Shown: positions 48,235-61,591 of the stretch, in pieces
Layout: every line of letters begins with the position of its first letter
Position numbering within the stretch: position 1 is the stretch's first letter
Program-made: the position numbers and the translations under genes
Notes under the pieces: generated by a model
Database searches by the model: none
The model's input: only the letters and a program-made list of their open reading frames with translations
Told to the model about the DNA's origin: nothing
Assembly (NCBI RefSeq): GCF_027596085.1
Contig: NC_072460.1
Coordinates: 3,461,012-3,525,011, forward strand
Reading direction: 5' to 3'
Length of the DNA: 64,000 bases
Source of the DNA: Anoplopoma fimbria
Taxonomy: Eukaryota; Chordata; Actinopteri; Perciformes; Anoplopomatidae

Positions 48235-49874
48235 CATTGCACATGTTAGAACTTTCTTTCTTTCTTTCTGTCTGCTTTCCTTCTCTTTCCCATGTTTCCT
48301 ATTAGAACTGAGTTACATATTCCCTCTAACTGCCCAAAAGACGTAGGATACACATAACACACCCAGTGGATGCATGCAAAGTGTGTCTCCCTGTCTCCTG
48401 AATAGACTGCCTTGTCGGGGTCGATCAATAGCCCAGTCTGATCACGCAGTCACACACTGTATGCAGTGTGGGACACACACTTCCATTGTGCTCCATTGTG
48501 CTTGTCAGACGGTGACTGGCGGCGCCAAAGGACGCCCAGCACAGTGACCGCTGCGTGCCCGTGGTGCACCTCGCACACGGTTTGGAGGCTTCAGACAAAG
48601 TTCCACACATCTGAGGGAAAAAAAAGGAAGAGTTTGATAAATTATCATTATTTGATAAATAACGATCTCCATCCCCCGTTTCATTGGCTGAGCGGTGCGT
48701 CGGGGCAGGGTTGATCGATCACCCCTGCCAGCTGTCAAACGGATGAAATTCTTCAGTTCTGCCGCCGTCGTAAATCTCTTTTCATGTGGGTGACAGCGCC
48801 CTAATGTCAAACCCCCCTCTCCCAAAGAATGGTCATGCGACGAGCCGCACGCGTCTATATAACGCCCTGACTGCTGTCCTCCCACAGAAAACAATTTGAT
48901 TGATATCTAAAGCTCATCAATTTAGGGATTGAGAGACGTCACGTGGGCACTCGGCTGATTAACTTACAGCCGTGGCCGAGTCACAAATCTTCAAGACTTT
49001 TCCGAGAACACGCGATGCCTGTGAAGGATTCGCTGGAAGTGACTCAGAGTTAGATGTCGGGAAAATAGGGTGAATTGGCCTGCAGCCTTGGATTCTGACG
49101 TAGAATGTGGGAGCCATGTGACACTTGGATAAAGAGAAAGATGTTTGTCATCACCAGAGAAGCAGTTATCCGCTGTTATAAACAGTGTTATATAACAGTT
49201 ATATTGATTAAAACGTCATTTCAACCTGCTTTCATGCAGAGTCTGGTTAAAAAGAAAAAAAAAGATATCCCATATGATGTCAGCACAGCAGGATGACAGC
49301 ACAAACTAGACATGGAAGTGTGCATGCAGCGTCCATATTGTTGCAGATATATATTTAGAGGGGCAGACAATGGAGGGACATTGGCACCCTGATGCTTTCA
49401 AAGGCTTTCATTCTTTATTGTTTGCTTTTTTGTTTCCCCTACCACTGTTAAATACATTTTTTTGGTGCCGCCATCAGACCAACTCAAGTTTTAACACGTA
49501 AAATGTTTCCCAAAGATGAATTTATAGGTTATCCTCACCATGCGCAAAAGGAAACATCTTCTGGATGCCTTTGTAAAGGCTCGGAGACAGAATTTTGATA
49601 CTTTATACTGTTAAGCTGTGACATGCTGGCGAATTTGGCAGGAAAGACACCCCCGAAAGTGGACCACATCTCTGTAGTGCTTTCACCAATAATGATCAGA
49701 AATTGCTCAGAGGGTCCTCAACTCCTCATTGTACCTGTGTGTAATGTACTCCGCTTAATGTGCTTCTGCTCGGCCCCTAGATGTGCTGCCTGCAGCTTTA
49801 TGAAGATATTTGGAGCTGCAGTGTGAGTAATGCTCTGTTGAAAGGACATGGTTCAATCACTGGGTGTGTGTGTT

Positions 49875-49876
<2 letters not shown>

Positions 49877-49944
<68 letters not shown>
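49877..49944 (+). repeat. (TG)n microsatellite
   Basis: 68-base run, GT-rich on both sides. Confidence 0.95.
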
Positions 49945-49946
<2 letters not shown>

Positions 49947-50481
49947 TGTGTGTGTTAATGGACAGTGTTACTAGTACGCTTAAGCTACAAAATAAAGCAG
50001 TTTTATTCACATAAACTCCCACTTAGGACCAACAAGTATAATATAATCATTTTAAAATATGCCTTTTAAAAATATTTATTTGTTAAATGTTAGAGATTAC
50101 ATTTATAATAATAAAAACGTTTAATTACAGCTTTATCTTGGCCTCAGTATCTTTTCTTATTTCCTGCCCAGATGGTTTTCTTCCCGCAGTCCCTTTAAGT
50201 CTATATTTAGTACTTATTCAGCAGTGCTTTGAAAGCGGGAGTGTGAGGTGGCTCACCACAACTCCCTGGAGCCTGCTGATGTTCTGGCCTCACGTCTGGC
50301 ATTGGTACAGCGGGTAGTGGAGAATTTCCCAAATAGTAGTTACGAGGAAAAGTCTGTAAAACCGCTGAAACACACACACACACACACAGTGTGAGAGGCA
50401 AAGTAGGAGTGAACAAATGAAAGAGCTAGTTTTGCGGCCAGAAATTCTTTACCCACAGCTCTTTTGTCATTTTCACAACCA

Positions 50482-50492
50482 TGTGTGTGTGA

Positions 50493-50526
<34 letters not shown>
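50482..50526 (+). repeat. (TG)n microsatellite, interrupted
   Basis: 45 bases with ga and ta breaks. Confidence 0.88.
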
Positions 50527-50589
50527 CTGTCTGCATGAATGCAAGCGTAGAGAAAACTCACTCAGAAGTGCGAGCGACTTTGCTTGAAA

Positions 50590-50900
50590 TGTGTTGTCTG
50601 TCGCCTCCGGAGGTTAGCACGAAATCACTCAGCGAGCAGACACATTGTCATTGACAAAGCGCTCTGCAAAGCAGGAGAGGAAATTCATTCACCTTAGGTG
50701 TCAAGACTCTGTGCCGAATATTCTATCATTTGCATGTTTATTTGATTAGCATCTCCGCCGGCCGCAGTGATTGGACTTGCACACAGTCGCGGGGCTGGAG
50801 TGTGTAAGTCAGCCTGAGATCACCAGTGCTGTTTTTTTCCTAATCAAGTTAATTAGAGGAATTGCCGTGGGAGCCAGATTGACAGCAGCCGGGGACCGCC
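50590..50900. promoter_or_regulatory. Candidate conserved non-coding element
   Basis: This repeat-poor block contains an octamer-like atttgcat, tgattagcatc, the RC-type cctaatcaagttaattagagg cluster and GC-rich spacers such as cgccggccgcagtgattgg. It lies in the FS4-FS5 intron. Conservation was not tested. Confidence 0.25.
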
Positions 50901-53900
50901 GGTCCACTTAATGCGGCCCGCTGGCAGAAATCACAGGGAAATGTGGGTCAACAGGGTGCCAGAAGTTTCTCGAGGCGTTGTGGTTTTTTCCGCACGCCGT
51001 CGGGTTGCGATCAACCACACCGTTCTCTCATTTCTACATTTCTCATTTCATTTCCTGTTCTTCCGAGCCCCCGCGATGCGGCTCCTGACTTGATTTGGAG
51101 ATGCAATAAACGTCGTTACATTTGTACTCGTGTTTTCTTCGCCGTGCATCAGTCTGACAAAGACGATGTTTAGACATCATCTCACCTCTGATAGACGCGT
51201 GTCACAACATCAGGGATACTGACGTGCCTTTCTTCTTTCCCCGCTCTTCTTTCCCCGCTTTTTTTGCTTGTCTCCATTTTGAAGAGCAGCACGTTCTTGG
51301 TTGTACATGCACAAAGAGGCCTGGATCCCTCCCCCCCTGCCTGTGATAAGTTGTTCAGTGGTAGACAGACACAGCCCGCGGGTATGCCTTTTTGCTGTAT
51401 GCTAATATAGCCTTTCTCTCTGCACCTCCTTTTCCCTCGACTAATATCATACATAAATGTTTTTAATGCGAGCGAGGGCAAAGGGAGTCGGATCAAAGCT
51501 CCGCAGGTGAAGAAACACAGAGGGCGGGGCTTGCCGCGGATTCGGCCGTTCCCCATTGGAGTCCTGTGTTGTAGCGGCTCGTAGTCGACGGTGATATCTC
51601 GCTGCCAGTTGGCTACTGCCAGCATCACCTGGATTACACTGATTCACTGCCCGGCATAATACAGGCAGCCATTTGGAATTGCACACGGACCCCGAGGGGG
51701 GGAAAAGTCCAATTAACATATGTATGAGCCGAGCGGAGATGGGAGGGAAGCTCTCGCCAAAATAATCTCCCGGCTTATTCACCGACATGTTACCGGGGGG
51801 TTGGCGGCGTACGCCTGCTCGCTGCAGCAGCAACACAATCCCAGCCAGCGTGCACGCCGGAGCTCGCTGTGCCGCCAAGGCGACCTAACGAGGGGTTGTT
51901 AAAGCTTTAGGAGTTACACTGCGTCCTCCGCCACTTTACCAGTCAGATAACACCCCAAAGTGGGCAGTAATGATACTTCATGCGGACAGGCAACCAAATA
52001 TCAGGACATCAGATGGAACGCGTCCTTTAAATGTTTTATTTCCGACGCGGCCGGCCGGGCCGAGTTGACACAGCTTGGCCTCACCTGAAGTAATCCCCTT
52101 TCCAGCCCTGAAGCGGGGCCGTGCTATTAAAATACCACACTAATTAAAATAGAAGAAAACTACAAGGCGGATGGCAGGAGAGGATGCAGACTGAGGTGAC
52201 AGCCAGAATGTTAAAGTCTCCAACGGAGCCATGCTACGGGAACATAGCTGAGTGCGAACTGGCAGAGCAGAATCCTTGATTAGAAAGAATTATTCATGTT
52301 TTTTTTTGTATTATTTTTCTCACTGTCTGTCCTGACTTTCCCCGACTGCCACAGCAGACCACTCACTGCACCTGCTCAGCCACTAAAACAACGTCTTGGC
52401 TACTGCGCTGCGATGTGTTTGGAACCACAGATGTTCCCATTCAACTGTCAAGCTAATTTTCCAGTAGAAAAGGCTTGGTTTAAACCATGCGACTTCCTTT
52501 TCTTTTCTTTTTTCTGGACCCTGCCTGACAGAATCACTGATACATGCATGAAGAAGATGTATTTAAAACGTCTGGGAGACGACCAGGTGGAGAAAAAAGA
52601 GCTGGAACAGGGCTTGTGAACACCATCCCACAAGCCTAAGCCTAAGACAGGCTGCCATTTCAAAGCTCCTGCCTGCATCCAAGAGAGGGAGAGAGAGAGA
52701 GGTGGGGGGGAGAGAGTGGGGGAGGGAAAGATAGCTTTTAACTGTGTCATAAGATTTTCACACTTGGGGAGTTTTGTCTTGGGCTTTTTGTTTTTTCCTC
52801 CCCTACACCCTCTCCAGTTAATAAATCAGGCAGAAACTTTACCCCCCAGAGGTAGAGGATGATAAAAAATTAGTTTTGGAGGGGAATGTTCTTTCATCTT
52901 TTTTTATGTGCGAAACAAAGAGAATGGGGGACTAAGGCGTTATCGGCGGCAGCAGTCGTGTTTCAGGAGCTTGTCCTTGGGAAAGTGTGCTGGTGAACTT
53001 TTATGGGGGCCAAGGTTGTACAGTTAAGCTCGGATCACAAGCTTACCACTGTAACACGCGCCAGGAGTTGAAAAGAGATCACTGGGATTCAATTGTTTTT
53101 TGAAGCCGCACCAAATTAAGCAGCATCGAACAGCTTACATATTTATGCAGCACCTCCAAACTCTTTTGAAACAGCTGCTTGGCATCAAAACACAGAAAAT
53201 CAATAGCAGTTTCCCTCTTTATAATCTGAAACATTCACTTTCCAAAGTGTCCTTGCTCGAGATCCAGAAAGATTTGTTCAATTACAGCCGTAACTTAGTA
53301 AGAAAAACATTAGTCTGCTATTTCTAGTAGCTACACCTCGGTTCCTGACATCATTTGGAATGAATTTGATCTCAAGATGTTCAGGTGACTTTGATCCTTA
53401 TCGCACATACCCCTCCCACCGCCTCCATCACAGTGAAACAAGCTAATTGCCTCCGTCTGTGTTATCAGCTGATTATTTACCGTTAGCCTTAAGGGCACCG
53501 CCCAACCATCCGGAGCTGGTGAATGAATCATGGGGGGGGGGGGCCCCAGGCAAGACAAGTCTCCCCCCTGTGATGCCTTCTAATCCCATAATGGTCACAG
53601 TAATGATAGAGCCGTGGGTGGCGTCGTTACAAGGGGCGGTTTCCATGACAGCACACCCCCCCCCACACACACACACACTCATCTGACAAAAAAGCCCCTA
53701 ACATATGCAAAGGTAGATGAGAGAAGGAAGAAGTTTTGCATGTCTTTGGGTTTGTAACGCACCTCTTTGAGGGCTTCTCATCAGAAACGATTTGATGCCT
53801 GCGTCTGCTTTTCCCACTAATCTGCAGACGCGCCACATTTAGCCGACTGATCCGCCCCTCATGCGTGACGCCTCCCAAATGAAAATCCCCACAGAGCCCG

Positions 53901-54412
53901 GCCAGCATCTCTTGTTTACTCTCGATAGCGGAGCGTATACATACTCCTCCTACCTAAAGCATCACATTTTCTAACCATCAAGACAAGCCCGTCAGCGCCG
54001 ACACACATTGACACCCTGTCTCAGTCCACGCAAGGCCACGGAATATTTTCATTAACACATAAAGCTGTAAGGAATTGATTGAGTCAGGATGGGGGGGGCG
54101 GGGGCTGCGATCAAAGGATTGTTCATTTTTTTTTCTCTCCTTCGGTTTCCTCTTTTTTTTCTGATCAAGTCAGGTTATATCAGCCCATTCTACACCCATC
54201 TGCCACTACCGAGAATCATAGGTGCAAAATCCAGTGCTCGTTTTAATGGAGTCCTGCTGGCGCTGGTGCGTGAGAGGGAGAGACTGAAGCAGGCACCTCT
54301 GTGATGTTCACATTTCATATCTGCCTCTGCCCAGGAGCTTGCCTTTTGTGAATTATTAAGCAGAGGCCTCTTTCTTGTCTTCGCCTGTTTCTTTACTCCA
54401 TTCTCTGCATTT

Positions 54413-54437
54413 TCTCTCTCTCTCTCTCTCTCTCTGT
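54413..54437 (+). repeat. (TC)n microsatellite
   Basis: 25-base run. Confidence 0.85.
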
Positions 54438-55028
54438 CACACTCTCTTCTTTTCCTCACTCTTCCATGTCAGTACAACCGACTCCGGCTGAAGCGGTGGC
54501 ACTCTCACTGAGATGCAAATGGCAGCCTTTGAAGGGGCACATCGGGAACGTCAATTAATCCAGGCGTTTACTCCCCTGAAAATATGAAAAAAATAAAAAT
54601 GGAAGAAAAAAAAGGCTGCGTAACCATTGTTCGTGGTCTGTTTCATCTCTATTGTGCTACGAGGCCATGCCTTTATCCGCCACCGGATTCAGCGGACTCT
54701 TCAAAGATTCAGGATACATCAGGATAGCTCACAAAGGCGAGGAAATGACATAGGAAGCTGAGGAAGCAGAGGTGTCACAGGAGTAGGGCTGTATTGCATA
54801 CCACATCACATCACCTTTTCTAACACGAAACCTTGCTGTTCCCCTTGAAGCTACGCTCTAACTTACCTCCCTGTCACCTTTGCCCTCTCCGGCCCCAGAC
54901 CTCTCTCCAACCTCTACTTTATATTCCTCCCGCTTTATATCCACCAAGTTCAGTATCAACGCCCCCTCCCCTCTTCCCTCTTCCGTCTCTAACTTTTACT
55001 CTCTATCTCTTGGGTGGTCGACCTTCAG

Positions 55029-55250
55029 ATCTCAGCATACCGAGCCCCTGCCTGGATAAGGTGTGCGAGCACGGGGCGGTGTGCGTGGTCAGGAACAACG
55101 AGCCGGTGTGCGAGTGCCCCGAGGCCTGCCCGCAGACGTCCGACCAGGTGTGCGGATCCGACGGCCACAGCTACGGCAGCCCCTGCGAGATGCGATCGAT
55201 GGGTTGTGCCCTGCAGAGGGACATTCAAATCCAGCACAAAGGACCATGTG
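55029..55250 (+). CDS. agrn: agrin exon encoding follistatin-like domain 5 (FS5)
   Basis: This is the fifth FS module. The acceptor is gtcgaccttcag, preceded by roughly 190 bases of pyrimidine-rich sequence, and the donor is gtgagt. The length is 222 bases, phase 1 to phase 1. The translation runs SPCLDKVCEHGAVCVVRNN, then CECPEACPQTSDQVCGSDG and HSYGSPCEMRSMGC, and ends QHKGPC. Ten cysteines are present. The CxCPEAC/CECLQAC element followed by VCGSDG and a GSxCE Kazal helix fits agrin FS5. The first codon is split G+AT (Asp). Confidence 0.95.
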
Positions 55251-57437
55251 GTGAGTAGCAGCACACATCACACCGCACAGCGATTCACTGCGCAGTCATC
55301 TAATCAGTATGAAACGTGTGAATTATAGCTCACAGGTAGGGAAAGATCTCTCCTCGTGGAATCTAATTACGCTCAAATTAATTAATAGTGCTACGATGCC
55401 CAGAGGCACCATTTTAATCCACAGACATTAACAATTAACACATATGGAATTATATTCATGGTGACCCCCCCGGGGCTTCCCATTCATTTCTAACAAAGTC
55501 AAAACAATACTTAATAGATCTTTTCTCATCCCTCGTCCATTACTCTACCTCAGCCCTTCCGTACCAACACCAAGAGTCCAATTTGCCTGTTTTGACCTTT
55601 AAATGAGGACGCACTTTACTCCGGATGAAAGAGAATGCGGAGCGTACTTGTCTATAATTGGCTACATGAGTCACTTGGCTTTTGTCTTGCTGAGTCCGAG
55701 CATCAGCTAGTCATTAGTGAACCAGCGACAGCAGAGCTTCAAGTGGTGAAAAATATCCTCAGATCCACGACGCTGGCAGACAGCCACACGGACAGATTTT
55801 TTACAGCTTGGTAAACCCACTTAGTGAATATTCCTGATGGCTTAATGCCATCTTTGAAGGCCAATTCTCCCATGGACTCTAATTGGTGATTGAGTGTTCT
55901 TCCCTGCCTACCAACAAGCCATTCGCTTATACATCCCGTTAAAGGGGTTTGTTTGGGGAGTTTTTCCTCAATCGAGCGAAATAAGGACGGAGGGTGATGT
56001 ACGCTGTACAGATGGTAAAGCCCCCGGAGGCAAATCTGTGATTTGTGTTATTGGGCTATACAAATAGAAATAACTAGACTCGACACACTGGACCAAAGAG
56101 CACAGCGGTTATTACCCCCTTGGCCCGTCAGTTACTTCCCTCACTCTGTTTTACCACGATGGATTTTCTTCTCTGCACATTTTGAAGACCATAACAGTGG
56201 AAACGAGTCGGCCTCTGCGGTGCTGTATTTGTGGATGAGCTGAGCAGTTAGCTGAACGATCAATACAACCAAATTAGTCTCACACAGTTCCGTTTTGTCC
56301 TAAAACGTGCAGTTTCTGGGTCGAGTTTGTTGTTTTGTTAAATGAGCGGTTGGTTTCTTTCTTCACTGAGAAGTCGACATGGTTAGTTGTTGGAGCCGTC
56401 CGACGCTGCCTCCCTGCCTGCCCTCGTGTTGCGTCAGTCATCTTCCCCTCCCACTTCCAGCCTCCTCTAAATTGAAATCCAGCGTGAGGATGTATGCCAA
56501 CAGGAAATGGAGCGGGAGCAGCGTTTGGTCGGTGGGCAAGCGAGGCTGACTCAATTTGGTGCGCCCGCACTGCAGGTAGACGGCGGGTCTGTCGGCCCCG
56601 GGCCCCTCGGCGGTAATGAATAGTCTTTATTTTAAAAAGCGAGGGGGCAGAGCTGGCTGAGCGGAGGGCCCTGTCTGTAATCCAGCACTATGGATGGTTC
56701 TTGGCTCCCAGAGGAAACAGGCCTGCGTCAGCGCAATGGTGCCATAAAAACGCTGAGGCATTGGCTTGCCAGGCGCGAGCGGGCCGAGGAATGATGGCGA
56801 TGATAATGTGGGTTATTTCTGGGCTGTTTGCACAGCTTTACTGGGCCTCGTTCAGCACCATAACAACTGACTGACTTAAGCTATTATCTCACCTAATTAT
56901 CACAGCCTATTCCCCCCAGTAATATACTATACATGTTTATGGAGCAGAAAGGGAGAGAGAGGAGGAGACATATGCTGCCTTCAGGTGCTGTAGGAAGCAT
57001 CGGAATTAAAAGTTGAAGGCGTGGGCATGAGAAAGTGGTGAGAAATGTCTGCCATAGCCAGGTTGTTGTTGTTTAACCCAAATACTTATAATTCAGAAAC
57101 GCATAAGAACAGATTCATTTTATGTTTTGTTTGTTTACCCTGTTACCGTGCTGACAATTGGCATTATATGTGTGATTTATTGTGTTAAATTTCACTTTTT
57201 TATTTGCAACATTTTCATCTTCATTCTTGAGTAGGCATTTATATGGTGTGATTTTAAAAATAGCCCTCAACATTTTCTTTTTTTTGGTTTTTGTTGACCA
57301 GCTTTATTTGTTATTTCCATCCAAATGCACTTAACGTTGTGGCAGTTGAGGGCATAGGTAGTTTAAGAGGTGAGAAGTGCCAAGATAGAAAATAACTGGG
57401 CATGTTTGCTTTACTGTGTGTGGGTGAGTGTGTGTGG

Positions 57438-57442
<5 letters not shown>

Positions 57443-57473
<31 letters not shown>
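57443..57473 (+). repeat. (TG)n microsatellite
   Basis: 31-base run preceded by tgggtgag repeats. Confidence 0.9.
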
Positions 57474-57476
<3 letters not shown>

Positions 57477-59814
57477 TCCGTGTGTGAGGCTTACTACAGC
57501 CTCTCATGGGCCCAGCCATAATTTAATTTCCTTCCCCGTGGGCTGGAGAAACAGCGGTTATCTATATGGCTCAGGTGCAACCCGATAGCGTTATGACTGA
57601 CATTTGTTATTATTCTGAGATTTTTCCCTCCTCCTACATTTGAGTGGCGGGCGACCTTGTAAGGCGGGCCGGGAGAGGTGCTCTTGGTTAATAGACCCCC
57701 CAGCTGGATATCAGTCGCCGTGGAAAAAAAGGGCATTTTATACGGCTCGACCCAAACGGACGAGAGCAGAGACCCTGGAATCATTCGTGAAAAGGATACA
57801 AATCCCCCCCCCTTATATTTCTCTCCCACAGGTGTTTGAAATGATATACACAGTTGAGTAAGAAATATAGGTCACGCCAGCAGCATGGGAGTGGTCGGAG
57901 AGAGGCGGAGAGGGAAGGGGGAAGTAATAAACGCAGGGAGGGAAGGAGGTAAATACGACGAGGAGGAGCAGAGCGAGCGAGGTGGCGGTGTTAATAGTGT
58001 ACCGGCCAGGCAGGCATCGACGGGGGAGTTGTTATCACCCAGGCATGTTCACAAGCCTTCAAAACACAAACCGGCCTACTTCTTTCTGCTTAATCCGGAG
58101 GTAACACTCAGTCCCAGACCCCCTCAGACGCTATTCAGGTTGTTTTTCCCCAGTGAGGATATCGACAAAACGCTGCAAAGCTGGAGAGTCTTTGTTTTTT
58201 TGGGGGGGTTTTTTCTCCTCAATGACTCAATCCTCCATGCTTTCAAGGCCACTTTTTATACCATCCTGCCCCTATTTCTCACTCTCACGTCTAAAAACAC
58301 AAACACTGCCACCAAAACACAGCAAGAGAAGCTGTCACAGTGCAAGAACAAACATCGGCAGTGAACTTCAACTAAATTCTAGCAGGTCTTCAGCAAAATG
58401 TTAATGTTTGGTTTGAAATATGGAAGTGAATCAATGGATGACTGTTGTCCCAACTCCCCTGATCATGGAGCCAACTGTGACTAAAAGTTTGCCCGAGTGT
58501 TGCAAACGACTTTAAGCTGCAATGGGACCGAATCTTGTGCTTTGGACACAGTTGGTATTAGATTTTATTAGACCTGGCATGAGAAGATCTTAAGATATCT
58601 TACTTTGATCTTGGACACGGTTATCTGTGTATTTTCCAGGCTGGAGCTGTTCTTGCATTGGCAGACATGAAAGTAAATTTAAATGAGATGAGAGATCCCA
58701 GGTTCTAATGGGCTGATGTCGTAATGCCTAGCCTGCCAGACCTTTGAGCTTGAAGTCTGGATATTTCATGGTTGTGAAGTTGTCTGCATAAAGAAAAAGA
58801 AATAAGACTATTTTTCACTAAAAACTCATAATTAGTGGTGACAGACTTGGAGATGACAGAGAGTGGACATCTTAACATTACTCAGTAATGGCGGCAGTTC
58901 TCCCCCTTGCTCCCCGGCTTTGAACCAAAGCTCTATTTTTCTGTCTGTTTTGCGATGCGTGTTGTCTGGAGTGTCAGGCAGCGTGGAGAGCCAGGTGCGA
59001 GGGGCAGCAGCAGATAAAGAAGCGAGGCTGCTATCAGGACACGAGGCCTGATAAAGGACAACACTCGACACCTCCACGTCCTGATTTATAGCTGCTGCAA
59101 CCAGAGAGGAGCCGCGAACACAGCAACCTCCATTTTTATATTTTATGTTTATTTATTTTCGGCGCAGAAAGCCCTCGCTGTTATAAAGCCTCTTCATGTT
59201 TTTGTGCCAAAACCTCCACTGCAAACCAACTGGAGAGCAACATCTGATCTCTGACAACAAATGATTATTTAGTCTGAGTAATAGATTATTAGTCTGACAG
59301 TACAAAGCTAAAAAGAAAAAAAACCCATTACACTCATATGTAAATGTTTTACACCTCCACAGCCATGGGCATTAACATGCAGCAATAACAGCCTCTAGCT
59401 TGTGGAACCTGGCTGCAGGGATTAGCAAACAAGAGCATTAGTGAGGCCTGCCGCTGGTGCTGAGGCCTGTTTTGCATTCGGTGTTCCAATTAATCCTAAA
59501 AGTGCTGGATGGCACCGGGCAAGGCCAGCACAGTTCCCCAACACCAAATTCAGAAAACCATTCTATCTTGTACTGGGCTTCTCTGCTCAGAGGAATTGTC
59601 GGTTTAACAGATTGTTCCTGAATGCTCCGTTCACGTCATCTTTATGTATTTGGAAATTTGTCATTGTACTAATATACAATATATCGCTCATACAGGCAAT
59701 ATACTGTGTTTGGCCCAAATCCAGTTGACAAACTAGGCTTGTCAACCCATGAATGGAGTGGACGCCAGCAGCGAATGGAGAGATGAGGGAAACCCGAAGA
59801 CTCTTAAAGAGCAA

Positions 59815-59960
59815 TAAACAGATTAATAATGTGGATAGGTTCCAGCGGCCAGCCTCGCCTCTCTCAATTAGCGCTCAATCAGCAGCGGTTATTAGCCTGC
59901 CTCTAATTGAATGTGATAGCGAGCCGCGCTAATGCAATCCTCCAGGTGTAATTGGTGTCA
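59815..59960. promoter_or_regulatory. Candidate conserved non-coding element
   Basis: This block has repeated ATTA-type cores in a short span: gattaataatg, tcaattagcgctcaatc, gttattagcctg, tctaattgaatg, gctaatgcaatcc and gtgtaattggtg. Such homotypic clustering is typical of homeodomain-bound enhancers. The function is inferred. Confidence 0.27.
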
Positions 59961-61591
59961 GAGGGAGAGCACATCTACCGCTCGCCCTGCCTGTGTACGA
60001 GGCCTCTCGTTCGCCTCCTCATTTGTTTCCGCCCCCCCGTATGATACCCTGGACATGTCTGATCCCGCCTTGCTGTTTCTTCAAGACTTTGCCTCCAGAA
60101 GCAGGCAATTTCTCAAGAGATGATCCAAGTGAATCCTCCGACTAATAAGGGAAGTCTCCAAAGCTCTCTAAGCCTTTTGGATATCTCAACGCTGTCTTTC
60201 GGAAAAGAAAATACAGATATCATCTGACTGATTCAGTTTTGAAGTGTGCCGGGGAAATAGCATGTGTATAAGCAGATATGCTAAAAACTAACTGAGTGAT
60301 AAATACAACCATAAAAAAGGTTTGTACCTCAAGTTCTCAGGAGCATCCCCACAGGGATGGCAAGTGCAGTATCTGGCTGTCAGTAGATATACAGCCTCAT
60401 GGCACTCGGCATCCAGGCCAAAGAGTTCAATTCTTTTCTCATCAGCCCGGAGAATGGTTTCCTTTATGCTTTCAGAGTCCTTTAAGTGTCCATTGGCAAA
60501 CTCCAGCCAGGCTGTCGTGTTGCTTTTTCCTCAGGAGTCGCTTAAGCCTTGAGTCTGCTTTCCCGTAACGTCCTGACTGATGGAGAGCCGCAGAGAAGCT
60601 TGTCCTTCTGGCGGGCTCTACAATTTTTGCTCCACATTTCCGAAGCTCTTTGTGTCCAGTTATTCAGTCTTCGAGAAAAAAAGTGTAGTTTTGGGTGGTT
60701 CTAAATGTCTACAGTGACGGAGCTCACTGGGTTTCTGGGAACTTTCATCAATCATTTTTTTTTTTATCCGCCTTCTCAGATCTGTTCCTCGCTAGAATTC
60801 TATCTGTGTGGAGAATTTCATGGATTGTTTTTTAGCGCATTGCATGCATGTGAACCGTGACACCTTCTGATAGACAGGTGTGTGCCTTTTCTGAAAGTAT
60901 GTCAAATCAATTGAGTCTCCCTCTGGTGGACTCCAAAAGTTCATAAAACCGATTCGAAACTTTGCATCTTTGCACTTCTTGTATCTGTGCTCCAGCACTG
61001 CCTCATTAAGCACTACACCAGCTGTCAGCCACACACAACAAGGAAAGACAACAACTCATTTTTACCAATTAATTGTTTAATGGCTGTTGTTCACACTATG
61101 AATGTTAATACACAGGAAATTTGTAAGAAAATATATGATTCCTGCATCTGTAATTAGCTCATTAGCACTATAATTATGCCTCAGTAAAATCATCTTGATT
61201 GACATTGCTTTGATATTAACTACAAAAGTGCATAAAAATTAATGTTGTGCCTATAGCAATGCACTTTTCTGTGAATATGTACAGTCAAACTATTAACAAT
61301 GCAGAGTGAAGGGTGTGTAAAAACTGGTTTCTTTGCAACTTTAACATCCATTTGAAGGATCATCAAAAAGTAAGTATGATCAATATGAAATGCACTGCAG
61401 TGTGATTGCAGATTAATGACTTACAACAAATTTGTTCCATTTTAAATCTACCACACACCAAATCTTAAAAGCATAAAAAGGGATTCAATATTTTCCAAAT
61501 TCAGGGTATTTATTAAAGCCAACTTGCCACAAAAATAAATCCCTGCAGCACACACACTGAGCCTTCGTCCTTCTCTCTTATCTCCATCTAG

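Larger units (their letters stand above)
45907..55028 (+). other. agrn: agrn intron between FS4 and FS5
   Basis: This is a 9.1 kb intron with gtgagt donor. It contains C/T-rich stretches at 46170-46420 and 54830-55028, GT microsatellites at 48142-48234, 49877-49944 and 50482-50526, and a G12 run at 53532-53543. The blocks 50590-50900 and 51470-52130 are repeat-poor, GC-mixed and ATTA-containing, and look like candidate regulatory sequence. No gene is supported. The stretches 46700-47800 and 48880-49860 show nothing I can name. Confidence 0.85.
55251..61591 (+). other. agrn: agrn intron between FS5 and FS6
   Basis: This is a 6.3 kb intron with gtgagt donor and ctag acceptor. There is one microsatellite (57443-57473). 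Two repeat-poor blocks with homeodomain-like ATTA cores, 56560-56930 and 59815-59960, stand out from AT-rich surroundings such as 60800-61560. No gene is supported. Confidence 0.85.

Noticed and set aside
51182..51878. Two overlapping minus-strand open frames
   Set aside because: Overlap in different frames within GC-rich sequence where stop codons are rare, and no domain is seen.
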